Shown piece after piece: positions 36,134-44,657 of a stretch of 64,000 bases of DNA. The position numbers and the translations under genes were made by a program. The number at the start of each line of letters is the position of its first letter. Position 1 is the stretch's first letter. This DNA comes from Polaromonas sp047303325 (GTDB lineage Bacteria; Pseudomonadota; Gammaproteobacteria; Burkholderiales; Burkholderiaceae_C), in contig NZ_JBKBEX010000003.1 of NCBI RefSeq assembly GCF_047303325.1, forward strand, positions 248,001-312,000, given 5' to 3'. The notes beneath the pieces were generated by a model. The model did not search any database. It was not told the origin of the DNA and was given only the letters and a program-made list of their open reading frames with translations.

Positions 36134-36985
36134 TCAGGGCTTGGGCATTAGTTCCGCGCAGTAGTCTTTTTCGGGCAGCGCGGGCGTTTCCCACACGGCA
36201 TCGAAGGCCTCGGCCTTGTCGCTGGCCGCGGCGCCGCCGGCGCGCAGGCGAACAGCTTTGGCTTTCACATCGGCGGGCAGATGTTGCGGCACGCCCAGCT
36301 GGCGGTCCGCATGGCCGCTGCCGGCCAGCAGCACCACGGTTTTTCCCGGCAAGGCGGCCTGGGCCAGGGTGTTGGCCATGGTGATGTCCTTGGCGATTTG
36401 CAGGCGCGCCATGGGCGTGACCTGGCTCTCGGGCAGCAGGTCGCAATGGCCGCTGCGCATCAATTGCTGCTGCGCCTTCAGGGCCGGGCCCGGCAGCTGC
36501 AGGTCGAGCCGGCTGTCGGCCATGCGGGCGGGCATCAGCGCGCGCGGCAGGTTGGCGCCCAGCACAGGGACGCCGGCGCGCACGGCCGTCATCACGGCGG
36601 GGCCATAGGCGGCCCAGGGCCAGCCCTTGTCGTTCCAGGCCAGAGCGTTGCGCACCTGCTGCTCGGTGGCGCTGGGCCTGAGCGCCGAGGTGCTGGCGCC
36701 GGTGTCGGCCATTTCCAGCGCCAGCGCGGCCAGCGTGCCGCGCGCCGCGAGCAGGGCGACGACCTGCTGCTGGATCTGCTGGTGTTCGGCCGCGTCGTGT
36801 TGCTCGCCGAGGATGAGAATCTCCGCCGGAAGCACGGCCTCCAGCCGGGCCGATGTCTGGGTGCTGTCACCGCCGGGCGCCTGCACGATGGGCGCCTCGG
36901 GCCGGCCCGCGCAGCCGGCGGCCAGGGCCATCGCGGCGGCGCATAGCAGCCATGTCAAAGGACGAGGAGCGGCAAAATAAGGCAT
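36134..36985 (-). CDS. ChaN-family lipoprotein
   Basis: 283 residues from ATG 36985. The lipobox LAAGC marks Cys26 as the acylation site. The ChaN/haem-binding uptake (Tiki/TraB-like) fold is seen in EILILGEQHDAAEHQ, ALALEMADTG, WNDKGWPWAAYGPAVMTAV and VLLAGSGHADRQLG, with the Glu-x-x-His pair and the late His conserved. Relatives in Campylobacter bind haem; metalloprotease activity has been proposed for the wider fold. Here the role is unknown. It is divergent from the AbrB-family gene and convergent with the aminotransferase gene. Confidence 0.88.
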   Translation of the reverse strand: MPYFAAPRPLTWLLCAAAMALAAGCAGRPEAPIVQAPGGDSTQTSARLEAVLPAEILILGEQHDAAEHQQIQQQVVALLAARGTLAALALEMADTGASTSALRPSATEQQVRNALAWNDKGWPWAAYGPAVMTAVRAGVPVLGANLPRALMPARMADSRLDLQLPGPALKAQQQLMRSGHCDLLPESQVTPMARLQIAKDITMANTLAQAALPGKTVVLLAGSGHADRQLGVPQHLPADVKAKAVRLRAGGAAASDKAEAFDAVWETPALPEKDYCAELMPKP

Positions 36986-37036
36986 CAATGGATACTACTG
37001 CCTCCGGCCGGCTTTTTGTTGGCCGCGGCCCATGCC

Positions 37037-38149
37037 ATGCCCTTTCTTCCCCTGCCCGCCCGTGCCTTTGCGATGCGCGTCATCCTGACCTTGGTGATCG
37101 CCTGGGCAGCGGCATCCCTGTGCGTCTGGCTGCGCACGCCCCTGCCCTGGATGATTGGCCCGCTGCTGGCGACCGCCGTGGTTTCCATGCTGGGCGGCCC
37201 GACGGCCAGCTGGACACCGCTGCGCAACACCGGGCAATGGGTGATCGGTTGCGCGCTGGGGCTGTACTTCACGCCGCAGGTGGTCGCCCTGCTCGCCGGC
37301 CTGTGGTGGGCGATCGCGCTGAACATCGTCTGGGCATTGGCGCTGGGGCTGGCTTTCGGTGCCTGGCTTTACCGGGTGCACCACGGGCCCGGGCCGTTCC
37401 AGGTCAAGGGCCTGACGCGCATCACGACATACTTTGCCGCGCCCATAGGCGCTGCATCGGAAATGACGCTGATGGCCGAGCGCCACGGCGCGCAGACCGA
37501 CCTGGTGGCCTCGGCGCACAGCCTGCGCGTGCTGCTGGTCACGTTGGTCATTCCCTTCGGTTTTCAGTGGGCGGGCCTGCACGGTCTGGACGCCACGCTG
37601 CCGGGCGCGCGCGTGGTGCAGTGGCCCGGCCTGGGTCTGCTGGCCGTACTGACCGGCATAGGCTGCTGGGTCATGCTCAAGCTGGAGCGCACCAATCCCT
37701 GGTTCATAGGCGCCCTGGTGGTGTCGCTGCTACTAACGGCCTTTGGATTCACACTTTCAGCCTTGCCGCAGTGGATGACCAATGCCGCGCAACTGGTCAT
37801 AGGCATCAGCCTGGGCGTGCGTTTCACCAGCGGCTTTGTGCACATGGCGCCGCGCTGGCTGGGCTCGGTGGCGCTGGCCACGGTGGGAATGATCGCGCTG
37901 TGCGCGGGGTTTGCCTGGTCGCTGGCCCAGTTCACCAGCCTGCACTGGGCGACGCTGCTGCTGGGGACCTCACCCGGCGGAATCGCCGAAATGGCCATCA
38001 CGGCCAAGGTCTTGCAGCTGGGGGTGCCGGTGGTCACGGCCTTTCACGTCACCAGGCTGGCGGCGGTGCTGTTGCTGGCCGAGCCTATGTACCGGTGGAT
38101 CTACGAGAAGCGTTCAGCAGGGCAAGCCGAAATCCCACCGGCAGAATGA
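37037..38149 (+). CDS. AbrB-family membrane transporter
   Basis: 370 residues from ATG 37037 (ATG 37073 is possible). It has about ten helices in two similar halves: PLPWMIGPLLATAVVSMLGG, then TNPWFIGALVVSLLLTAFGF, each followed by a GxxxG-like helix and the segments TTYFAAPIGAASEMTLMAER and TLLLGTSPGGIAEMAITAKV. This duplicated pattern defines the AbrB membrane family (not the DNA-binding AbrB), thought to be ammonia-mono-oxygenase regulator-like permeases. Substrate unknown. It is followed by the convergent DUF3567 gene after 14 bases. Confidence 0.88.
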   Translation: MPFLPLPARAFAMRVILTLVIAWAAASLCVWLRTPLPWMIGPLLATAVVSMLGGPTASWTPLRNTGQWVIGCALGLYFTPQVVALLAGLWWAIALNIVWALALGLAFGAWLYRVHHGPGPFQVKGLTRITTYFAAPIGAASEMTLMAERHGAQTDLVASAHSLRVLLVTLVIPFGFQWAGLHGLDATLPGARVVQWPGLGLLAVLTGIGCWVMLKLERTNPWFIGALVVSLLLTAFGFTLSALPQWMTNAAQLVIGISLGVRFTSGFVHMAPRWLGSVALATVGMIALCAGFAWSLAQFTSLHWATLLLGTSPGGIAEMAITAKVLQLGVPVVTAFHVTRLAAVLLLAEPMYRWIYEKRSAGQAEIPPAE

Positions 38150-38163
38150 GCAACCGAGGGGGC

Positions 38164-38445
38164 TCAATGCATGGACATGGGCGTATTGGCCAGCCCGCTA
38201 TAGCCTTCCAGCGTATCTTCGATTTCTTCCTGCGTGGGCGTGTTCTGAGCCCATGCGCTCAAACGTTGCTGGAACATTTCGGCCCAGGAGCCGTCCAGGT
38301 AAACCTCTTTGCCCGAGCGTTTGTCCACGATTTCAAAGCCGTGGCGGGCCAGCTGGGGAACGGCGGGCACGGGCGCGGATTCTTCCGGTGCATTCGCGTG
38401 AATCTGCAGCACGGCAAAGGAGTCGGAGTCGTAAAGCATTTGCAT
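38164..38445 (-). CDS. DUF3567 family protein
   Basis: 93 residues beginning MQMLYDSDSFAVLQIH, with HGFEIVDKRSGKEVYLDGSW and the segment EEIEDTLEGYSGLANTPMSM, a compact cytoplasmic family restricted to Burkholderiales (BTH_I0359-like). The structure of a relative is known; function is not. It is monocistronic, with a 172-base gap upstream in which I see no other gene. Its presence supports the taxonomic placement. Confidence 0.88.
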   Translation of the reverse strand: MQMLYDSDSFAVLQIHANAPEESAPVPAVPQLARHGFEIVDKRSGKEVYLDGSWAEMFQQRLSAWAQNTPTQEEIEDTLEGYSGLANTPMSMH

Positions 38446-38617
38446 GGTGAAGTCCTTTCTCGTCAGATAGCTACGATGAGGCCAAGTTCAAGAGTTCGCA
38501 CCATCCGGCATGCAAGTGTTCGGTAAAGACGGGCGACATCGTGTGAAACCGCACATAAAGCGTGTGCCAGCGTGCGTAGCCGCAACGCAGCTTGCATAGT
38601 CGCGTTCGGATCTTTGC

Positions 38618-39745
38618 TCAAGGTCGAATCACGTTTTCCAGTGATTGCTCTACAAAATCCCCGTTTTGGTCTGTGATCCTGCTCTTGACCGGCAGATAGT
38701 CGAGCGACGGTGCAAACCAGATTTCCACTTTCTGATCGAAGTCGCTGCGAGGCGCGCGGGAAAGCTTTCGCGTCAGTATGTTGTTGCCGATGGAGATGGT
38801 GATGGTTTCTTCGGCTTCCACCAGGAAGGTCCAGTTATCGGCCTGGGTCGGCCCCACTGTGTACAGCGTAATACTGCTGCCGGGCATGAACTCCGCCGGA
38901 TTGCCTGCCATCATGCCGGCCAGCTGCAAAAAAAAGCTCATGCGGTCCTGAACGCCGGCGACCCAGGGCGCGTCAGCCGTGTTTGCGCTGAAGGTCACCT
39001 TACCCTTATCGCGCTGGAAATGCGCCGCCCGTTCGCTTCGTGATTTGTCGGCGAATCGTTGGGGCGCGAGGCCGGTCTCCGTGAGCTGGCCTTCGCTGGT
39101 CAGGATACGCGGCTTGACAAACAGGGATGCGGGAAATGATGCGTGCACTTCAAGGACCGCCGCATATTCGGTACCCTTGTTTTGCCAGCTCAGTTCGGAG
39201 TTGCCGTAGTAGCTTTTGCCGTCTTTTGCGCCCACGGCTTTGTATTGCAGGCGGATGGAGTCCGGCAGGCGGACCACGCCGATTTTGGTGGTTTCCGGCA
39301 CGGCCGCAGCTGCCACCGGCGCCTCGCCGGGACCGGCCACCGCCTCAGGCGCGCTTGCGGCGGGAGTTTCGGTTTTGGCCGTCGCTTCCGCGGGCAGGCC
39401 AGAGGGGGAAGGCACATCAGGCGCGTAGTCGGTCGGCCGCTGTTTGGGCACCTGGACCGGCTCGGTATTGCTGAGGTCTTGTTCGGGTTTTTTCCTGGCG
39501 GGCTTGGGCACAGGTACCGCCTCGGGTAGTGCGGCCGGCGGAGGCTCGGCCGGCCGTGGCGGCGGCGGGATGCTGCGCGTCACGAAAGCTCGAGTGGCTT
39601 CGGACGCAGGGGGGCGTTCGGGGCCGAAGCGCATTGGCACCGAGATCAGCGCGACGGTATGCGCGATCAGCACCAGTACGGCCAGCAAGGCCAGCGCGCG
39701 CCGGGGCGGCGCGGCGTGGGGGGAAGGGGCGGCCAGTGTGCTCAT
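38618..39745 (-). CDS. DUF3108 protein, membrane-anchored periplasmic
   Basis: 375 residues. A membrane helix (residues 17-37) is followed by a long Pro/Ala-rich linker (40-150, PPPPRPAEPPPAALPEAVPV) and a DUF3108 domain (155-375) rich in beta strands (LQYKAVGAKDGKSYYGNSEL, ILTSEGQLTETGL, IEIWFAPSLDYLPV-like end). The TonB-like N-terminal layout suggests a periplasm-spanning protein. DUF3108 is found in envelope proteins of unknown role. Its ATG overlaps the stop of the IclR-type gene by four bases, so the two are translationally coupled, an odd pairing of regulator and envelope protein. Confidence 0.85.
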   Translation of the reverse strand: MSTLAAPSPHAAPPRRALALLAVLVLIAHTVALISVPMRFGPERPPASEATRAFVTRSIPPPPRPAEPPPAALPEAVPVPKPARKKPEQDLSNTEPVQVPKQRPTDYAPDVPSPSGLPAEATAKTETPAASAPEAVAGPGEAPVAAAAVPETTKIGVVRLPDSIRLQYKAVGAKDGKSYYGNSELSWQNKGTEYAAVLEVHASFPASLFVKPRILTSEGQLTETGLAPQRFADKSRSERAAHFQRDKGKVTFSANTADAPWVAGVQDRMSFFLQLAGMMAGNPAEFMPGSSITLYTVGPTQADNWTFLVEAEETITISIGNNILTRKLSRAPRSDFDQKVEIWFAPSLDYLPVKSRITDQNGDFVEQSLENVIRP

Positions 39746-40593
39746 GCCGCTTCGAAGCCCAGGTCGCCGGAAAGTTGCCGGGCCGCCGCCGCCAGGGGCC
39801 GGGCCACCGCGCCGTCCCAGGCGGCGTCAAAGGTGGCCAGCGAACCCAGCGCCACCATGCCCAGAGCCAGGTGGCCGTCGGCATCGAAGACCGGCGCGCA
39901 AAAGCCGGCCACGCCCGGCAGCAGGGTATTGACGGCGCGCGCCATGCCGCGGCGGCGCACTTCCTCCAGCACCTCGGCCAGGCCGGCCATGGTGGTGGGG
40001 ACGTCCTGGCGCGCCAGCTTCTGGTTGCGCGCCAGCTCCTCCTTGACCAGCAGCGCCAGCCGGCCCTGCGGCCTGCCGGCGGGCAGCAGGCGCGGCGATG
40101 AAAACGCGGTAAAGCACAGGCCGGTGGCCGAGGACAGCAGCGGCATCACGTCGCCCAGCCGCAGGTTGACCGTCACCGCCCGCGGCGACTCTTCCCAGTG
40201 CACCAGCGTGGGCCCCTGGTTGCCCCAGACGGCCAGGGCCAGGGTCTGGCCGGTCTGCGCCATCAGGGGCTGCAGGCGCTGCCGGGCCAGCTTCACGCTG
40301 TCCAGCCTGGAAAGGGAAGCCAGCCCCAGCTTGAGCGCCGCCGGGCCCAGGTCGTACAGCGTGCTGGCCGGGTCCTGGACCACCAGCCCCAGCCGCTGGA
40401 AGCTCACCAGGTAGCGGTGGGCCTTGGCCGCGCTCATGCCGGCCGCCGCCGCCAGGTCGCGCAGCATCAGGGCGCCGGGTGAGGTGGAGAGCACTTCCAG
40501 CAGGGCAAAACCAACTTCGAGCGACTGTATGCCCGCGCGCTGCGGCGCCGTGCTGCGGCGTGCGGGGGCGGTGGCGCCGGGGCTTGCTTTCAT
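39742..40593 (-). CDS. IclR-family transcriptional regulator
   Basis: 283 residues from ATG 40593; ATG 40638 is an alternative, and neither has a strong ribosome site. The N-terminal winged helix (IQSLEVGFALLEVLSTSPGA, MLRDLAAAAGMSAAKAHRYL) is followed by the IclR effector domain (LRLGDVMPLLSSATGLCFTA, GLAEVLEEVRRRGMARAVNT, GVAGFCAPVFDADGHLALGM). It is divergent from the FAH-family gene at 40735, which it may regulate. The downstream DUF3108 gene overlaps it. Confidence 0.92.
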   Translation of the reverse strand: MKASPGATAPARRSTAPQRAGIQSLEVGFALLEVLSTSPGALMLRDLAAAAGMSAAKAHRYLVSFQRLGLVVQDPASTLYDLGPAALKLGLASLSRLDSVKLARQRLQPLMAQTGQTLALAVWGNQGPTLVHWEESPRAVTVNLRLGDVMPLLSSATGLCFTAFSSPRLLPAGRPQGRLALLVKEELARNQKLARQDVPTTMAGLAEVLEEVRRRGMARAVNTLLPGVAGFCAPVFDADGHLALGMVALGSLATFDAAWDGAVARPLAAAARQLSGDLGFEAA

Positions 40594-40734
40594 GGGCTTG
40601 ACTAGAATTTCGGGTTCGCCGTGGGGCTGTGGATGCATGGATCGTAACGCGGGTCCGGACGCCGCCGCCGGCCACGGCATACACGGCACAATCAGGCCTG
40701 CGGCGAAAGCCGGCAGCCACCCACCAGGATATCG

Positions 40735-41718
40735 ATGAAACTCGCCACTTACAAAGACTCTTCACGCGACGGCCAGCTCGTCGTGGTGTCGCGCGATCTC
40801 TCCACGGCCCATTATGCGACCGGCATTGCGGGCAAACTGCAACAGGTGCTGGACGACTGGAACTTCATGTCGCCGCAGCTGCAGGATCTTTATGAAACGC
40901 TGAACAACGGCAAGGCGCGCCATGCCTTTCCCTTTGAGCCCTCGCGCTGCATGGCGCCGCTGCCGCGCGCCTACCAGTGGGCCGACGGCTCGGCCTACAT
41001 CAACCATGTGGAGCTGGTGCGCAAGGCCCGCAACGCCGAAGTGCCGGAAAGCTTTTACAGCGACCCGCTGATGTACCAGGGCGGCAGCGACGACTTCCTG
41101 GGCCCTTGCGACGACGTGGTCGTGGCCAGCGAGGATTTCGGCATCGACTTCGAGGCCGAAGTCGCCGTGATCACCGGCGATGTGCCCATGGGCGCCACGC
41201 CGGCCCAGGCGCTCGAAGGCGTGCGCCTCTTGATGCTGGCCAACGACGTCTCGCTGCGCAACCTGATTCCCAACGAGTTGGCCAAAGGCTTTGGTTTCTT
41301 CCAGAGCAAGCCGGCCACGGCCTTCAGCCCCGTGGCGGTGACGCCCGACGAGGTGGGCGATGCCTGGGACAAGGGCCGTTTGCATCTCACGTTGCAAAGC
41401 ACCTGGAACGGCCGCAAGGTCGGCATGTGCGAGGCCGGCCCTGAAATGACCTTCCACTTCGGCCAGCTGATCGCCCACATCTGCAAGACCCGCAATGTGC
41501 GCGCCGGCAGCATCGTGGGCTCGGGCACCGTCAGCAACAAGGACTGGAGCCACGGCTACAGCTGCATCGCCGAAAAACGCGCGATCGAAACCATAGAGGA
41601 CGGCAAGCCCAAGACCGAGTTCATGAAATACGGCGACACGATCCGCATCGAAGCCAAGGGCAAGGATGGGCAATCGGTCTTCGGTGCTATCGACCAAAAA
41701 GTTGTCGAGGCTGTCTGA
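40735..41718 (+). CDS. Fumarylacetoacetate hydrolase family protein
   Basis: 327 residues. The FAH fold has SRCMAPLPRAYQWADGSAYI, metal ligands in DFEAEVAVITGDVPMG (Glu-x-Glu pattern) and later the Asp in LANDVSLRN. FGFFQSKPATAFSPV and AGSIVGSGTVSNKDWSHGYS complete the active-site loops. Family members cleave C-C bonds of acylpyruvates, fumarylacetoacetate or related ring-cleavage products. No other aromatic catabolism gene is adjacent, only the divergent IclR regulator, so the substrate is open. An element of repeated palindromes follows at 41728. Confidence 0.93.
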   Translation: MKLATYKDSSRDGQLVVVSRDLSTAHYATGIAGKLQQVLDDWNFMSPQLQDLYETLNNGKARHAFPFEPSRCMAPLPRAYQWADGSAYINHVELVRKARNAEVPESFYSDPLMYQGGSDDFLGPCDDVVVASEDFGIDFEAEVAVITGDVPMGATPAQALEGVRLLMLANDVSLRNLIPNELAKGFGFFQSKPATAFSPVAVTPDEVGDAWDKGRLHLTLQSTWNGRKVGMCEAGPEMTFHFGQLIAHICKTRNVRAGSIVGSGTVSNKDWSHGYSCIAEKRAIETIEDGKPKTEFMKYGDTIRIEAKGKDGQSVFGAIDQKVVEAV

Positions 41719-41727
41719 GTCACCCTG

Positions 41728-41808
41728 AATAAATCCAGCAGGGGCCGCAGGCGCCGGCCCTTTGAGGGGGGAACAGGCTACACGCGGTGAGCCTGGACGG
41801 GGGTGTTA
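41728..41808 (-). repeat. GC-rich palindromic extragenic element, copy A
   Basis: 81 bases related to 47235-47335. It contains the stem CAGGCT (41774-41779) / AGCCTG (41790-41795). The shared block runs from there through GGACGGGGGTGTTA. The final TTA is the reverse of the TAA stop of the MORN-type gene on the minus strand. It sits between convergent genes and probably acts as a terminator or mRNA-end stem. Confidence 0.8.
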
Positions 41809-42981
41809 TCTGGAATATGTTTTACGGGAGCCGTCTTCGAACACGGCATCGTCGCTCAGCAGCTTGCCTTCGTTGTCCCAGGTTTTTTCGCGCGTGATGC
41901 GGCCGCGGTCGTCGTAGCTCGATTCAGCCACCAGCTTTCCGGCTTCATTGAAGCGCTGGTGTGTGCCCAGCGGTAATTGCCGGTAGCGGTTCGAAGCGCT
42001 GTAGCGTCCTGTCCTGGCGACTGTTCCGTTGTCGAAGTAGTCGGTGGCTTGCAGCCAGGCGCTGTCGCCCTCGCCGCCGAACTCGGTTTTGCTGCGCGGC
42101 TGGCCGTTGAGGTAATAGGACTGGTCGCTCACCAGTTTGCCTTCGAACCATTTCCGGTCGCGCGTCAGGGTGCCGCTGTCGGCGAATTCCTGCTCCCGCT
42201 CCTTGAGCGAATTCCGGGGCGTTTCAGCGTCCAGCTTCCATTGGATTTCCCGCCGCTTGACGCCGGAGTTGCTGAAATGGCGCTCTATGCGGGTGCTGCC
42301 CGATACCTCGTCCAGGTAATCGGGCTTGCCGCTCTCGCCCAGAGTTTCATGGCGTATGCGTTTTCCCGCCAGGTAACTGCTGGTGCCGCTCAGCACGCCC
42401 TTGCTGCTGAACAGTTCGACCTTGGAGGCACCGCCCGAAAAACCGCACCAGCGGGCGTCGTCGGCCGGTGGGCCCAGGAGGGCTTTGTCGCCGCAGCGCA
42501 AGGCCTGGAGCTGGCCGCGATCGTTGAATTCGGCGTACGCCTGCTCGAGGCTGCCGCCCGCGCGCGGCCCGTAAAACACGATGCGCCGCAGTTGCCCGTT
42601 GGCGTGAAAGCTGCGCGCCAGGCCAGCCTCGGTGCCGTTGTCGTACACGGTGTCGCGCAGCACCTGGCCGTCCGGTGCGAATTCCCGCGCGCGGCCGTGG
42701 CGGTTGCCGCGCTCGTTTTCGCTGTATTCACGCTGCAGCTTGCCATTCTGGTAGGAGCGAACCAGGCCCATAAATTTGCCGCCCTGCAGTTCCTGTTCAC
42801 GCATCAGCTGGCCTGAGTCCCGGTCCTTGCAGCGCATGATGCCGGTCTTGCCGGCGGTGGTGTTTCCATTGTTGGGGTTGACGCTTTCGCCGTTGACTTC
42901 GCAATCCTGCACGGCATGCGCCCAGGGCGAGGCCAGCGCGCAGGCGGCAAGAAGGAGCAGCCGTTGCGCGGACTTTTTCAT
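41806..42981 (-). CDS. Secreted MORN-variant repeat protein
   Basis: 391 residues with a signal peptide ending AHA (residue 23). Many copies of the 22-24 residue MORN_2-type repeat are present: GKFMGLVRSYQNGKLQREYS, GRAREFAPDGQVLRDTVYDN, GLARSFHANGQLRRIVFY, RYFDNGTVARTGRYS-like units near 330 and RITREKTWDNEGKLLSD. Such repeats form beta-sheet ladders that bind lipids or partner proteins. Function unknown. Its ATG overlaps the stop of marC-like gene by four bases. Its TAA stop is contributed by a repeat element (copy A). Confidence 0.85.
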   Translation of the reverse strand: MKKSAQRLLLLAACALASPWAHAVQDCEVNGESVNPNNGNTTAGKTGIMRCKDRDSGQLMREQELQGGKFMGLVRSYQNGKLQREYSENERGNRHGRAREFAPDGQVLRDTVYDNGTEAGLARSFHANGQLRRIVFYGPRAGGSLEQAYAEFNDRGQLQALRCGDKALLGPPADDARWCGFSGGASKVELFSSKGVLSGTSSYLAGKRIRHETLGESGKPDYLDEVSGSTRIERHFSNSGVKRREIQWKLDAETPRNSLKEREQEFADSGTLTRDRKWFEGKLVSDQSYYLNGQPRSKTEFGGEGDSAWLQATDYFDNGTVARTGRYSASNRYRQLPLGTHQRFNEAGKLVAESSYDDRGRITREKTWDNEGKLLSDDAVFEDGSRKTYSR

Positions 42982-43583
42982 GCGGCGGCCCCGGTCTGGG
43001 TGATGAACAGCCGTATGCCGCGCAGGAACATCTCGACCGAAATCGCCACCAGGATCAGGCCCATGAGGCGCTCAAAGGCCATCATGACGCGGTCGCCGGC
43101 CACGCGCTGTATGCGCTCGGACAGCACCAGCACCACGGCGCAGACCGCCATGGTGACGCAGAGCGCGGCAATCCATTCAAGCCGGCGCTCCGGCGCCTGC
43201 GACACCAGCAACATCACGGTGGCCAGCGCCGACGGGCCGGCCAGCGCGGGAATGGCCAGCGGCACGATCAGCGGCTCGCCCAGCATGGGCGCGGCTTCGG
43301 GCTGGTCCGAAGGGAAGATCATGCGCAGCGCGATCAAAAACATCACGACGGCGCCGGCGATCTGCAGCGACAGATCGCTGAGGTTCATCAGGCGCAGAAA
43401 GCCGTCGCCGACGAACATGAATGCCAGCAGCAGCAAAAAGGCGATCAGCACCTCGCGCAGGATGACGAACATGCGCCGCTCGGGCGCCACGCCTTTGAGG
43501 GCATTGGCAAAAATCGGGATGTTGCCGAAAGGGTCGGTGATCAGCAGCAGGAGCACCGTGGCGGAGGCAAAGGTATAGGCCAT
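42978..43583 (-). CDS. MarC-family integral membrane protein
   Basis: 201 residues, six membrane helices and the MarC signatures LLLITDPFGNIPIFANALKG, VPLAIPALAGPSALATVML and RLMGLILVAISVEMFLRGI. The family was once linked to multiple antibiotic resistance in E. coli; later work did not support it, and the function is unknown. It is the first gene of a two-gene unit, with the MORN-type gene overlapping its end by four bases. Confidence 0.93.
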   Translation of the reverse strand: MAYTFASATVLLLLITDPFGNIPIFANALKGVAPERRMFVILREVLIAFLLLLAFMFVGDGFLRLMNLSDLSLQIAGAVVMFLIALRMIFPSDQPEAAPMLGEPLIVPLAIPALAGPSALATVMLLVSQAPERRLEWIAALCVTMAVCAVVLVLSERIQRVAGDRVMMAFERLMGLILVAISVEMFLRGIRLFITQTGAAA

Positions 43584-43766
43584 GCCACAAGCTTATCAGG
43601 CCATTCAGCCAGCACGGGCCTCGGCCGTGTGGCGCATGCACACCGGAAACAAAAACCGGTTGACGTCCCGCCCCGGCGCTGCACAATGAAGACAAGGGCG
43701 CGAGCCGGGCCGCCCTGCCGCCCGCCCTTCAATGCCATCATGCACAACATGCCAGGAGACACATTC

Positions 43767-44609
43767 ATGAGTGACGCAGACAACCCTTCCTTCCCCGGTT
43801 TCGGCAAGCTGGTGCCCGGCTTTGATTTTCTGCAGAACCTGGCCAAACAGGCGGCCGGCAGCGCCACGCAGAGCATCCCGCAGTTGCCCAACCTCGGAAA
43901 CTGGGTGGCGCCCACCCTCAATGTCGAGGAGCTCGACAAACGCATCGAGGAGCTCAAGGCCGTGCAGTTCTGGTTGGACCAGAACGCCACGGCGCTCAAG
44001 GCCACCATCCAGGCGCTGGAAGTGCAGAAGATGACCCTGGCCACGCTCAAGGGCATGAACTTCAACATGGGCGACGTGGCGAATGCCTTCAAGCTCAAGG
44101 TCGCCGACAGCGTGGCCGGCGGGGTACAGCGCGTGGCCGACAAGGCCAGGACGTTTTCGGGGCTGGAAGTGCCGCCCTCGAGTTTTGGGACGGGCAAGCC
44201 CGCCGCCAAGGCCAAGGCCCCCGCAGCGGGCAAGGCCGCCGCGCCGGCCGGTGTGGTCGACCCCATGCAGTGGTGGGGCGCGCTGACCCAGCAGTTCCAG
44301 GCGATCGCGACCGACGCCATGAAGGATGCGGCCAAGAAAGCCGCGATGGATACGACCAAGAACCTGGCCACCGGCCTGGCCAAGGACGCGATGAAAACCG
44401 CCACCGGCATGGCAACGGGCATGGCTCGCAACATGGCCGAGACGGCGGGTAAAACCATGGCGGGCGGCGCGCGCGCGGCCATGAACACCGCGCTGCGCAG
44501 CAGCCAGGCCTGGCCGACGCCGGCTGCCGGAAAGAGCGCCGCCAAACCCGCGGCCAAAACCAAAGCCAAGGCGCCGGCACGCAAGGCCGCGCGTAAAACC
44601 GCTCGTTGA
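43767..44609 (+). CDS. phaM: PhaM-type PHB granule regulatory protein
   Basis: 280 residues from ATG 43767, with AGGAGAC upstream. The N-terminal part (FGKLVPGFDFLQNLAKQ, LPNLGNWVAPTLNVEELDKR, VQFWLDQNATALKATIQALE) matches PhaM of Cupriavidus necator. PhaM binds and activates PHB synthase PhaC and tethers PHB granules to the nucleoid. The C-terminus is a Lys/Ala/Pro-rich tail (residues 258-280, AKTKAKAPARKAARKTAR) like the DNA-binding tail of PhaM. The middle is an Ala/Met amphipathic repeat (MATGMARNMAETAGKTMAGG). No pha synthase gene lies in this window. Confidence 0.85.
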   Translation: MSDADNPSFPGFGKLVPGFDFLQNLAKQAAGSATQSIPQLPNLGNWVAPTLNVEELDKRIEELKAVQFWLDQNATALKATIQALEVQKMTLATLKGMNFNMGDVANAFKLKVADSVAGGVQRVADKARTFSGLEVPPSSFGTGKPAAKAKAPAAGKAAAPAGVVDPMQWWGALTQQFQAIATDAMKDAAKKAAMDTTKNLATGLAKDAMKTATGMATGMARNMAETAGKTMAGGARAAMNTALRSSQAWPTPAAGKSAAKPAAKTKAKAPARKAARKTAR

Positions 44610-44657
44610 ACTGCGCTGGACCCATCCCCGACCTCTATTAGATTTCACCAGGACCCC

